64,000 nucleotides of DNA, taken from NCBI RefSeq assembly GCF_907164915.1, contig NC_061862.1, forward strand, positions 119,563,877 to 119,627,876, given 5' to 3'. The DNA comes from Impatiens glandulifera. Taxonomy: Eukaryota; Streptophyta; Magnoliopsida; Ericales; Balsaminaceae. The translations under genes were made by a program, and so were the position numbers. The notes beneath the pieces are model-generated. The model made no database searches. It worked only from the letters and a program-made list of their open reading frames with translations, and was not told the origin of the DNA. This document shows, piece by piece, positions 20,986 through 30,987 of this stretch (positions are counted from its first letter, which is position 1; every line of letters begins with the position of its first letter).

Positions 20986-22194
20986 TGTTAGGATCGGGAT
21001 CGCCGATAGAGGACAGGGGTTTGACTAAAGGAAACCTCTTACACACACAAGTGTTAGGAATTAACACTGGTCTTAACACCACATAACCTGTCACAAACTC
21101 TTGAACCAAGTTCAAGGGCGGAAATGCTTGTTTCATCTTGATGAAACACACACGGATGGAATAGAAATACGAATGGAGAAGGGTCTGTTAGAATAAGGGG
21201 AAATCGGTTCGGTTAGTTAAATGACCGGAAATGAGTAAATAACACAAGACAACGGTTTTATGGATGTTCAGTGATGAAACTCTACGTCACCCCTTCTTCT
21301 CAAACAACGAGAAGGATATTCACTAAGGAATATTCAACCACACAATACAACACATGATCGAGTTTTATTTACTGTTCGATGTTCACTTTACAACACTCAC
21401 ACAATATTGTAATACACTTTTTACAAATATGTAAATACCTAGAATTTAACAATTTGTTTTCATCACTCAATAGATTTGTAAATTTCTCAAGGTATGTTCT
21501 CAAGAGTGAAAGGATCGCGCAAGGAGCCAAAGTCTAGGGTGCAAAAAAGAACCAAGAGCTGTTTCTTTAGCTCTTTAACTTCTTTTTATAGTAGAAGTAT
21601 GACAACGGTCATATCTCTCTCTCTAAGATAGTTGGTCAAAAATGATCAGCAATGCATTTAATGCGATGGAAGCTACCCAAGGTATGATGCATTGCTGGCT
21701 CAAATTAGGTAACTTGTACGTCTTTGTATTTGTAGACTTGGAAACTGTTCATTTGACGGTCGCCTGCTTCTTGGAGGTTGCTTCTGGATTTATACCAAAT
21801 CTGGTAACTGTTCATTAGACTTGTTTCAGAAGACAAGTGGCGTAGTCTGAACCTTTGACGACCTTCCTCTACGCATTCCCAAAGAATATATGTTTGTATC
21901 AACACGTCAACTACCAATATATCTATATCTTTGATCTTGTTTTGATTTAAACTGTCCCGTGAAATGTATGTTGCCTTAGGATTTGATTTGACAGAACACT
22001 TATCGGTCGATAACTTCATCGGTCCTGAAGTTTAGTCGAGCCGGACTTCCGAGAAGAGAAATAAGAAGTTTCAGTTTGTGATATTTTAAGGAGAATAGTT
22101 TTGACCGGTCAGGTTGAAATTATGTTCCTGCACATAGATTTGAATTTAATTAAGTTCTTTTAGATAGTTAATTAAATATTAATTAACTATCTAA
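20986..22194 (-). repeat. 5' LTR of Sire-b (about 1209 bp)
   Basis: On the plus strand it begins TGTTAGGATCGGGATCGCC beside the PBS. The other end lies near 22194, inferred from the AGAACTTAA...TGTGCAGGAAC segment shared with the Sire-a LTR start. A minus-strand TATA box (TATAAAAAGA) lies at 21590-21581. The LTR cuts off the Sire-d accessory ORF, which shows Sire-d is older. The right boundary is uncertain by about 10 bp. Confidence 0.78.
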
Positions 22195-23743
22195 TTTTTC
22201 TAATTGAGCATGTTTAGGAACAGAAATTGGTTCTCTGAGAAAGATACATGCAACCCCTCGTGTTGTTCTATGTAGGTCAAAAGGAGACATTTTCTTCGAA
22301 AGAAAATTCTCTGGAAAAATGGAAGCAGAAGCAGAAACATTCTGAATAAATGCTAGTTCTCTAACAGTATCAGTAGTTACAGACGAGGGCGCTGCCTTTG
22401 GCTCTACTTCGGCCTTAACATTAACATTACTAGCAGCATCAGCAGCCACTAGTTCATCAAGAAAGACAAACGTGTTTTCCCCCTGAATATTCTCAACAAG
22501 TCGATCATTTGTCTTAACAGTCGGTCCATCAGCTTGTTCCACTACGAGAACTTCAATAGAAAGCACTTCAGCCATAGTGATAGGTGGGATTACCTTGGAT
22601 GGATTTTGAACAGTAGTAGACGCCTTCAACATCTTCTCACGCTGACTAGCTAACACGTTGGCTAAGGGTGAAGGAGTAACCTGGGAGAACGTCAAACGGG
22701 AGTAGGTGCATCCATCTTGTGAGTCGTGTTGGTTTTGTCTGACCAGCAACAAGAGCAAACGTCACAACCATCTCCTTCATTGGGCTAGTTAATGGAGACG
22801 ATGAGATCAAGGATAAAGGAATCACAGCGATAGGGTTTCCCTCGAATCTCGCTCTTTTGGAAATGGAATCAACTTCTCCAGTTTCTCCGATGGGTGCTCA
22901 CTTCTGGCTGTTGGAGCTAGCGGTTGAATCCATAACAGAAGGCCTAGCCCTCTTTTTTGCAGAGGTCTTGCGACTCTAGGTCGCAAGACGTTTAGACCGA
23001 GTGATCGTCTAACCACTCGTCTCTTGAGTCGATGATTTAGACTTCGACTCATTCAAGATTTTCATCCGCACCAAGAAGTTCTTCACGGTTATATCTGTCA
23101 ATATTTTACATGGGTTAACAGTCGCACCCCCGCCCATAGGAACTTACAGATGCTCCCAGAGCCAATTGAGTTGAACTGAAAAGCCCAAACTCTACTTGCT
23201 GGATGGAGAAACCATCTAGAAGAAGGAAGAAAAAATAACAGATCAGAAGCGGTCTTGAGTATATGAGTCAAATGACCCTGCTCTCCCTAAATCAATATCG
23301 CAACGATATGATTCAAAAGGTAAAAAGGTATTTGAAAAGCTTCTTCTTCCCATTGATATTTATCGGACTCCGATGTCCGAGAAAAAGGTTTACATCTCCG
23401 CGATGATATCTACCGGAAACATAGCATTGAACCTTGGACCCTCCGAAGGGAGTTCAAAGAACTCGGCGAAGGAGGCTTCAGAGATATAAATCTTTACTCC
23501 GTTCACCATCGCCTCGATCGAATCATCAATAAACTTCATGGAACTGAAGAACTCCTAGACATCCTTTTCATAGAGAATGAAGGGACCGTTGAGGAACTTC
23601 TTGAGGCTAGACGCCTCCAAAGTTTTGAACATCGCAACTATCTTCGACTGTTCATATTTGTTGATGGACTCAAAATCAATTCGACATCTTAGAGTTTGAA
23701 GAATTGTGTTATGAGAGAATAAAACAATCTTCTTTGTAGACAT
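22183..23743 (-). pseudogene. Accessory ORF of Sire-d
   Basis: The ORF starts MSTKKIVLFSHNTILQ (23743-23555) and has SLKKFLNGPFILYEKDV, aligning with Sire-c GLRKYLGGPFIFYEDEV. In a shifted frame (about 23480-23400) it reads AEFFELPSEGPRF, the conserved block 1. The downstream ORF 22758-22183 is Val/Glu/Ala-rich and ends with PENFLSKKMSPFDLHRT, resembling ELPAEFCLKPQSAFELLR of Sire-c. The remainder is cut off by the Sire-b LTR. Several stops and frameshifts are present. Confidence 0.72.
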
Positions 23744-24250
23744 CCTATAGTTTGAAGAAGGATAAAGAAGAAGAAAATTAGGGTTTCTTTAGAGAGAAGG
23801 CAGAGCATAAAATATTCCAGGGTTTTTCAAAATCTAAAAGAGAACGTGAAAATACTTTGGCCTGTAATACGTCCTTAAGTAGAGTCGAACGATCACGTGC
23901 TTTAAAAAATAATTATTAAAAAGTGAACCGTCAGCTTATTAAAAACATTTTCCCAATAAAACCATCATTAAGAGTCAGTCATATAAAGCCTCATTAATGT
24001 GAAACTGCGCTTTATTAATGTGAAGCCTCATTAATGTGTGTCAATGTTATTTGATATTTTGAAATATTTATTAGATTTTATCGTATCTTTTAAATATATT
24101 ACCTCCAAATAATTTGAAAACAATGACTGTTTTTATTGTTTGAGCGAGAAATTAAAGTGACAGCAAATTAAAAAATGAAAGTTGTCCCCAACTCGTCCAA
24201 AGATGAGATGTCTAAGGACACACATAAATAAACGTCGTCTATGTTGTCCT

Positions 24251-24500
24251 CATGCCTTCCGTCTAAGTTGGGTAGACGTCTGTTCGGAAGGTGTTTGATC
24301 ACGCACGTCTACAGACGCCTAGCATATGTCTGTTTAGACGGCGTCTGATCACGCACGTCTACAGATGCTTAATATATGTCTGTCCATACGGCGTCTGATC
24401 ACGCACGTCTATAGACGCTTAGCATACGTCTATTCGGACGGCGTCTGATCACTCACGTCTACAGATGCTTAACATATGTCTACCTTACATTTAGACTTCT
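24251..24500 (-). repeat. 50-bp tandem repeats between Sire-d RNase H and accessory ORF
   Basis: Four copies of a 50-bp unit containing ACGCACGTCTACAGACGC (last copy ACTCACGTCT) occur with starts at 24301, 24351, 24401 and 24451. GTCTA/TAGAC arms give short inverted repeats. It lies in the same interval as the TAGAC-rich spacer of Sire-c. Confidence 0.85.
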
Positions 24501-24679
24501 AGACATTCTTAACTTGCATGTTTCTTAAGCAAAAACTCGTCCGATACATGGTTCCTTTAGACGACTAATCTGATTAGTCTAATTTGAAACATCCGTCTAC
24601 ACACGTCTATCCAACCGCTTTAATCAACAAATTTTCCCCCTCAATTATGCATGATTAATTTACTTAAATTAATTTTGGT

Positions 24680-24945
24680 CTACAAGACCCAAACATTTCT
24701 AATGTAATAAAATATAGTCTCGGGGAGTGGCTTCGTGAACACGTCTTCCATTTGTTGATCTATGGGAACATATTCAAGTTGAATATGCTTCTGACTGTCA
24801 TGCTCCTTGATGAAATGGTATCGGATGTCGATTTGCTTCGTCCGAGAGTGCAACACCAGGTTGTATTTGAACGTTATGGCATTAATGTTGTCGTATAAAA
24901 CCGGTGACTCATTTACCTCAATGTCGTAGTCCATCAGCTATTGAC
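24680..24945 (-). pseudogene. Sire-d RNase H C-terminus
   Basis: The 84-aa ORF reads SPVLYDNINAITFKYN, LHSRTKQIDIRYHFIKEH, then DQQMEDVFTKPLPE, the standard end of copia RNase H. Everything upstream is missing: near 24946 the sequence changes to plus-strand Tat-a. The protein boundary is therefore a truncation point. Confidence 0.9.
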
Positions 24946-24954
24946 TATGACATG

Positions 24955-26280
24955 TGATCCTTTGTTTAAACTTTTAAGGAAAAATGAAAGATTTGTTTGG
25001 GATGACGCTTGTTAGAACGCATTCGAGAAGATAAAGGGATACCTCAAGAATCCTCCCATTCTGATGCTGCCAAGACCAGGCGTACCGCTAATCCTATACT
25101 TAACAGTCACGGAAAACGCAATGGGTAGTCTACTAGCCCAAGAAAACGAGGAAAAGATGGAAGTCGCAGTCTACTACATAAGCAAGTGCATAGAATACGA
25201 ACTTAATTACTCGCCAGTAGAAAAGGTGTGTTAGGCCCTAGCTTGGGTCACTAAGAGGCTAAGGCATTACATCCAATCTCACACAGTCAAGTTAGTATCA
25301 AGACTCGATCCAATTCAACATTTATTCCAGAAAACGCTTTTGTCTCCGAGATTTGCTAAGTGGATGATGATGATATCAGAGTACGACATCGTGTACACAG
25401 TTCAGAAATCTATCAAGGGGAGCGTTGTAACAGATTTTCTCGCAAACCAACCAATCGAAGTTGAAGACAACGAGGATTTAGCATTACCAGACGACGAAGT
25501 GATGACTATCAACCTTACAACCTGGAGGCTACTATTTGATGGAGCTTCAGGAAAACAAGGCTATGACATTAGAATACTACTCATCGATCCTATCGGAACA
25601 TACAACTCAATCTCATTCAAGCTCGAATATCAAGTGACGAACAATAAAGCACAGTATGAAGCATGCATCTTAAGATTGCTCATGAAAAGGGAGCGAAACG
25701 TCTAGAAGTAGTAGGAGACTTAAACTTAGTCATTTCACAAGCGAATGGTGAATGACAAGTCAAAGGAGAGAATCTCAAACCCTACCATCAACACTTATCG
25801 ACTCTAATGGAAAAGTTTGAACATGTAACATTCACACATGCTCTGAGAAGTCAGAATCGATTCGCAAACGCTTTGGCCACGTTAGCAGCCGTGACGCAAA
25901 TCTCGGAAGTGATCAAAATCAAGCCTTTGAAGATTCGTCAGAAACAGAAACGAGACTTCGAGAAGAGGACGATTGCCAACACCGAAGTGGCGCTCAAACC
26001 TTTGTTCAAACCTCTACAGAAGTACGTTGAGCATGGAGAGTATCCTTCACACTTCCTAAAGAAACAGAGGAGAGCTCTACGCCAATACGCAACCAACTAA
26101 GTGTTACTCGTAGGAAAGCTATATCGACGCTCCTTTGACTGTCAGAACATGTTATGCATCGACCAACCTCAAGCATCACAGACCATGGAGGAAGTACATG
26201 TAGGAACATGTGGCCCACACATGAACGAATCAGCACACGCTAAGAAGATCCTTCGCTTTGGCTATTACTGGTAGAACATG
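24955..26280 (+). pseudogene. Tat-a RNase H region of pol
   Basis: Starting CDPLFKLLRKNERFVWDD, one frame shows the gypsy RT/RNase H linker: FEKIKGYLKNPPIL, MGSLLAQENEE, VYYISKC and LRHYIQSHTVKLVS. ORF 25340-25705 (SPRFAKWMMMISEYDI, then LLFDGASGKQGYDI) covers the second RNase H-like domain with its DGA motif. ORF 25807-26100 follows. In-frame stops (for example in VC*ALAWV near 25232 and one after 25703) disable it. Confidence 0.85.
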
Positions 26281-27240
26281 GAACAATAATGTGTAGAATA
26301 TGTTAAGAAGTGTCATCAATGTCAAGTTTACGCGAACTTGAAGCATACCCCGACATCTCTACTTTACAACATGACTTCACCATGGTCATTCTCGACATGG
26401 GGAATAGATATCATCGGGAAAATTTATCCTCATGCTTCAAACGGACACAAATTCATCCTTGTAGCTATCGATTATTTCACAAAGTGGGTCGAAGTTCAAT
26501 CTTACAAGGTTCTCAAGTCATCACATGTTGCCAAGTTCATACGAAACAACATCATTGCACGTTATGGAGTTCCTCATGCCTTGATCTCAGACAATGGTGG
26601 ACACTTCCGAGGAGAAATACTCAAAGTACTAGATGAATACAAGAGTAAACACCACAAATCCTCACCTTATCGTCCTCTAACGAACAGCACAGTAGAGGCA
26701 GCCAACAAAAATATCATCACTAACATCAAGAAGATGACTCAGCCGTACAAGGATTTGCACGAGAAGCTTCCATACTCCATATGGGGATATAGAATAACCA
26801 TTCGAATGCCAACGGGAGAAACGCCATTTGCATTGGTCTACGGAATGAATGCAGTGCAACCTATCAAAATCGAAGTTCCTACTTTAAGAGTTTTACTCGA
26901 GACACAAATAGAGGAAGATTGGTGTAAGTCACAGAACAATCAACTAGCCCATATAGAAGAAAAGAGGTTAGACGCATTATGTCAGACGCAAGCATACCAA
27001 AGAAGAATGACAAGAGCTTTCAACAAGAAGGTGAAACCTAGGAACATTCAAGAATGCGATTTAGTTCTAAAGAAGAACTTACGGATACTAGACCCTAGAG
27101 GGAAATTCCAAACACCATGGGAAGGACCCTACCTTGTCAAGAAGGTCTTTTCAGGCGGCGTCACGAGATTGACCACCTTGGACGGAGAAGAAATCTCAAC
27201 ACCCTTCAATGTCGACATGCTCAAAAGATACTTCGTCTAA
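26281..27240 (+). CDS. Tat-a integrase, open over 300 codons
   Basis: The integrase has a zinc-binding start (YVKKCHQCQ, 26297-26325), then an uninterrupted ORF from 26338. The core shows WGIDIIGKI and AIDYFTKWVE, LISDNGGHF with the second Asp, and TVEAANKN with the Glu, so the D-D-E triad looks intact. The C-terminal part ends KKVFSGGVTRLTTLDGEE...VDMLKRYFV, the usual end of Tat pol, with stop TAA at 27238-27240. Upstream pol is broken, so no functional polyprotein is expected. It is the best-preserved coding sequence in the window. Confidence 0.88.
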
Positions 27241-27265
27241 AGAATGATTGTTGAATCCTATAAAA

Positions 27266-28070
27266 TCAAAGTTCATTACCTCAAAAGTTGTGAACTACGT
27301 GAGACCTGATCTCTCTCGAGAGTACATAGGCAACCCATCCAGGGTGCGGTAACCACTATCATTTATCAAAACAAGTTTATAGACATTTCATTTCACATAA
27401 CATGCATTCATTGATCATTACATACATCAAAGTTCATAACTTCATAAGTTGTGAACTACGTGAGACCTGATCTCTCTCGAGAGTACGTAGGCAACCCATC
27501 TAGGGTGCGGTCACCACTATCAATTATCGAAAGAAGTTGATAGATGTTTCATTTCATATAACATGCATTCATTGCTCATTACATACATCAAAGTTCATAA
27601 CCTCATAAGTTGTGAACTACGTGAGACCTGATCTCTCTCGAGAGTACGTAAACAACCCATCCAGGGTGCGGTCACCACTATCAATTATCAAAAGAAGTTG
27701 ACAGACATTTCATTTCCATAACATACATTCATTGCTCATTAGATACATCAAAGTTCATAACCTTATAAGTTGTGAACTACGTGAGACCTGATCTCTCTCG
27801 AGAGTATGTAGGCAACCCATCCAGGGTGCGGTCACCACTATCAATTATCGAAAGAAGTTGATAGACATTTCATTTCACATAACATGCATTCATTGCTCAT
27901 TACATACATCAAAGTTCATAACCTCATAAGTTGTGAACTACGTGAGACCTGATCTCTTTCGAGAGTACGTAGGCAACCCATCCAAGGTGCGGTCACCACT
28001 ATCAATTATCAAAAGAAGTTGATAGACATTTCATTTCACATCACATCGCATACATTCATTGCATATTCAT
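27266..28070 (+). repeat. 161-bp tandem array, five copies, after Tat-a pol
   Basis: Units begin TCAAAGTTCAT at 27266, 27427, 27588, 27748 and 27909 (period 160-161 bp). Each contains GTGAACTACGTGAGACCTGA, the palindromic CTCTCTCGAGAG, and ACGTAGGCAACCCATC. Tandem repeats between pol and the 3' LTR are typical of Tat/Ogre elements. Confidence 0.95.
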
Positions 28071-28109
28071 TAAAAAGGGAGTTAATCACACTCTGAGTTG
28101 ACTCCTAAA

Positions 28110-28690
28110 CCAAAAAATCCTAGTCCACACTAAGGGCATTTTTATTAAAATATAAATGATCATAAGATCCTCATAGAGTCCCACTTGAGAACATATAAAG
28201 CCCAAAGCTAAGGTATTTTTCTCTTCAACTTAGAATCTCAACATTTTCACAAGAATTCAAACAAACATTTTTCACAATCAACGCGCATGGAACTACGTTG
28301 GACCTGAATTCCCCTAGCTGTGGAATACGTAGGCAGCTTGTATGAGCCTGGTCCCACTTGAGAACTCCTAGTCAATACTAGGGGCATTTTTATTTAAATT
28401 AAAATGACCACAAGATCCTCATAGTGTCCCACTTGAGAAAATATAACGCCCAAAGCTAAAGTATTTTTCTCTTAGACTTATGATCTCAAAAGATTTTTAA
28501 AACATTCACACATACACAAACATTTTTCACAAGCATGTGCATGGAACTACGTTGGACCTGAATTCCCATAGCTATCGGATACGTAGGCAACTTGTATGAG
28601 CCCGATCCTAAACATTTTCAAAAATCAAACCCTATATCGACACTAAGGGAATTTTATGAAAATGAATGATTGAAAGATCCTCATAAAGTT
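28110..28690 (+). repeat. About 248-bp repeats, two copies and a partial third
   Basis: CCTAGTCCACACTAAGGGCA at about 28118 recurs as CCTAGTCAATACTAGGGGCA at about 28366 and more weakly near 28635. Each full unit also contains GGAACTACGTTGGACCTGAA and TACGTAGGCA, the same core as in the preceding 161-bp array, although the rest of the unit is unrelated. Confidence 0.85.
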
Positions 28691-30049
28691 AACTTAAATG
28701 AGTAAATATAACGCCTAACACATGGATAAAGCACTTTATTCTCTAGCAGCTTGGAATCTTAAAAGATTTTCATCTTAAGTCAATTTCGACTCCAACAGAT
28801 ACTTAAACAACCTCCACAGCTTAAGTCAATTGCCACTCCAGTAGACACTTAGGAATTTCCCCCAACTCAAGTCAATTGTAACTCCAGCAGAAACTTGAGA
28901 AATCAACCTCAACGAAATGCAGAATCACGATCTATCCGTGATGCAATTTCAGAACAACGTTCGAACCTAATTTCTCCTTTTATGAGAATACGTAGGCAAC
29001 ATTTCACAAGTACAATCCAAAATCCCGAGTATGTCAAATCTTGAGCTAGGACAAAATACATCCCCATAGAGTTAAAGCCAACGAGAAATTAGGATCACAA
29101 ATCATTCCAAAACAATCAAACCTCTTGTGTCGAAACTAGGGGCATTTGTGGAAGATAAAAATAAGATAGACCCCTAAATTTTTCTAGTGCCAAGCAAACT
29201 GATGAGCGAGTGCAAGAAATAAGTAGGGATGCGGGAAAATACGTTTCTCCCCAATGGATGTCTCTTGATGAACTAATGTAACTAATGGAATCCGAGTAAA
29301 GCGCTTCGCAAACGGATCTATCTCGAGCCTAGACAAAAGCTTAAACTACTGATGTTTAAGAGGGAGCTCATAAAAGATGAATGCCCAAACTCGGAACCAT
29401 GTCATCAACAAAGGCGATTTCTCGTCTCAATTGGAGGTCAAGTGCCAAAGATCTAAGACCTCCAGAAAAGTAAAATCAATTAAATAAAAGACTGTGTTGG
29501 TCGAGATATGAAATATAATACTGTTGTTCATTTAAATTCTATTTAATTGCCAAGCAAGAACAAAGTGTTTTAATCTATCAGATACACCCCGGTCATATAG
29601 AAAAGAGGCCGAATAAAATAGAAAAATACTCGTAGAGGTTGAGATATTGAAATCACCATTTGTTGTTCACCTAGACTCTATTCTAAATTGCCAATGCAAG
29701 AACAAGAATGTACTGATTCTATTAAATATACCAGAGCCCAAAACCATAGAATCTTAAGCAAACTGATCTCCGAATTTGAGAAGCAAAACTCAACCTCACG
29801 ACTCTTGGTTGAAAGATTAAACATTCGAGCGAACAAATCCCTCGAAAAACTCAGGGCAAAACGTCTCCGTGAAAGACAAGTCCCCAAAAGTGACAGCATG
29901 AATCTCGAAGAACATCGGTTACATGTGGTTTCCTCTCGACACACTCTAAGGAAGAAAGTATGGAACCGATTCTTGAAAGTATTTCAAGACCGTTGAAGAA
30001 GATGCTAGTGCTTTAAAAATTAAGGAAGTCTAACTTCGAACTTAAAGCA
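28691..30049 (+). other. Tat-a 3' region without a supported gene
   Basis: This stretch includes imperfect repeats at 28770-28900 (AAGTCAATT...CTCCAGCAGA) and two related modules near 29510 and 29640-29700 (GGTTGAGATAT...TTGTTGTTCA...AATTGCCAA). Similar modules occur in Tat-b at about 43920 and 44160. A 102-codon ORF at 29688-29996 covers part of this repeat and matches no family I know. Confidence 0.5.
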
Positions 30050-30625
30050 CTAAACAGAATTGTGATTAAAAATTGTTTCGCTAAACTGACTAGCGATACT
30101 TTAAATCTATAATATTCACTAATCACAATTGTGATTAAAAAGTATTTCGCTAAATTGACCAGCGATACTTTAAATCTATAATAATCACTAATCAGAGTGG
30201 TAATTAAATAGTATTCGCTAAACTGACCTACAATACTTAAATCTACATAATCACTAAGCAGAATTGTGATTAAAAAGTATTTTTCTAAATTGACCAGCGA
30301 TACTTAAATCTATATAATCACTAAGCAGAATTATGATTAAAAGTATTTTGCTAAACTGACGAGCGATACTTAAATCTAAATAATCACTAAGCAGAATTGT
30401 GATTAAAAAGTATTTCTCTAAATTGACCAGCAATACTTAAATCTATATAATCACTAAGCAGAATTGCGATTAAAAATTATTTTGCTAAACTGACCAGCGA
30501 TACTTTAATCTATATAATCACCAAGCAGAATTGTGATTAAAAAGTATTTTACTAAACTAACCAACGATACTTAAATATATAGAATCACTAAGAAGAACTG
30601 TGATTAAATAGTATTTCGCTAAAAA
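30050..30625 (+). repeat. About 70-bp tandem array, eight copies
   Basis: Units contain AGAATTGTGATTAAAAAGTA, CTAAACTGACCAGCGATACT and TATAATCACTAAGC. The period is near 70 bp with small indels. GTGATTA and TAATCAC make short inverted repeats at each unit junction. Confidence 0.92.
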
Positions 30626-30965
30626 AAACACAATCAGCAAACTGAGTTAAGATGTGTACTCATGTACAATCCAAAGACTAGGCGAGGTGTGTAGAAGTAT
30701 GGCCGAAACCACCCAGCTCGATCTACATGATCGATAAACCAGAAGCGATGCATATTCTAAACAAAGGTGAACCATCAATAACTAGATGGTAAACTGACTT
30801 TGAAGAATGAAGAGTGTATTACTCGGGTCTCCCGAGAGACTCGTCAGGTTTGTTCTTTTTTCATTCAAGGAAGCCAAAAATAAACTATAAATTGGGTATT
30901 TTCAAAACGCAGTGCCTATTTTCAAGCTTGGACATTCATTTTTCTAAACCGAGTGTTTTCTACAA

Positions 30966-30987
30966 ATTTTGTCCAAGAGGGGCATTT
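30966..30987 (+). other. Polypurine tract of Tat-a
   Basis: GTCCAAGAGGGGCATTT immediately precedes TGTAGACACTCA. Tat-b has GTCCAAGAAGGAGATTA before TGTAGACACTAA at 46390, which supports both boundaries. Confidence 0.82.

Larger units (their letters stand above)
2972..22194 (-). mobile_element. Sire-b: Sirevirus-type copia element, host of Sire-c
   Basis: This minus-strand element reads from right to left: 5' LTR (22194-20986), PBS, gag start (20932-20681), the 11.5-kb Sire-c insertion, gag continued (9151-7618), protease, integrase, RT, RNase H (to 4510) and an accessory ORF (3720-2972). The two gag pieces give a continuous protein across the insertion: the motif VIDCK on one side and TAKEAW on the other match the uninterrupted IIECDTAKEV of Sire-c gag. 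No 3' LTR is visible. Stops and frameshifts occur throughout, so it is a dead copy. Confidence 0.8.

Noticed and set aside
22822..23052. An Arg/Leu-rich ORF inside the Sire-d accessory gene
   Set aside because: It is in a different frame from the conserved blocks on either side; more likely a by-product of frameshifts than a separate gene.
29688..29996. A 102-codon basic ORF (starts MPMQEQECTDSIKYTRAQ) after Tat-a pol
   Set aside because: It overlaps a repeated 3'-region module that also occurs, without the ORF, at 29510 and in Tat-b. There is no known domain, and chance is sufficient explanation.
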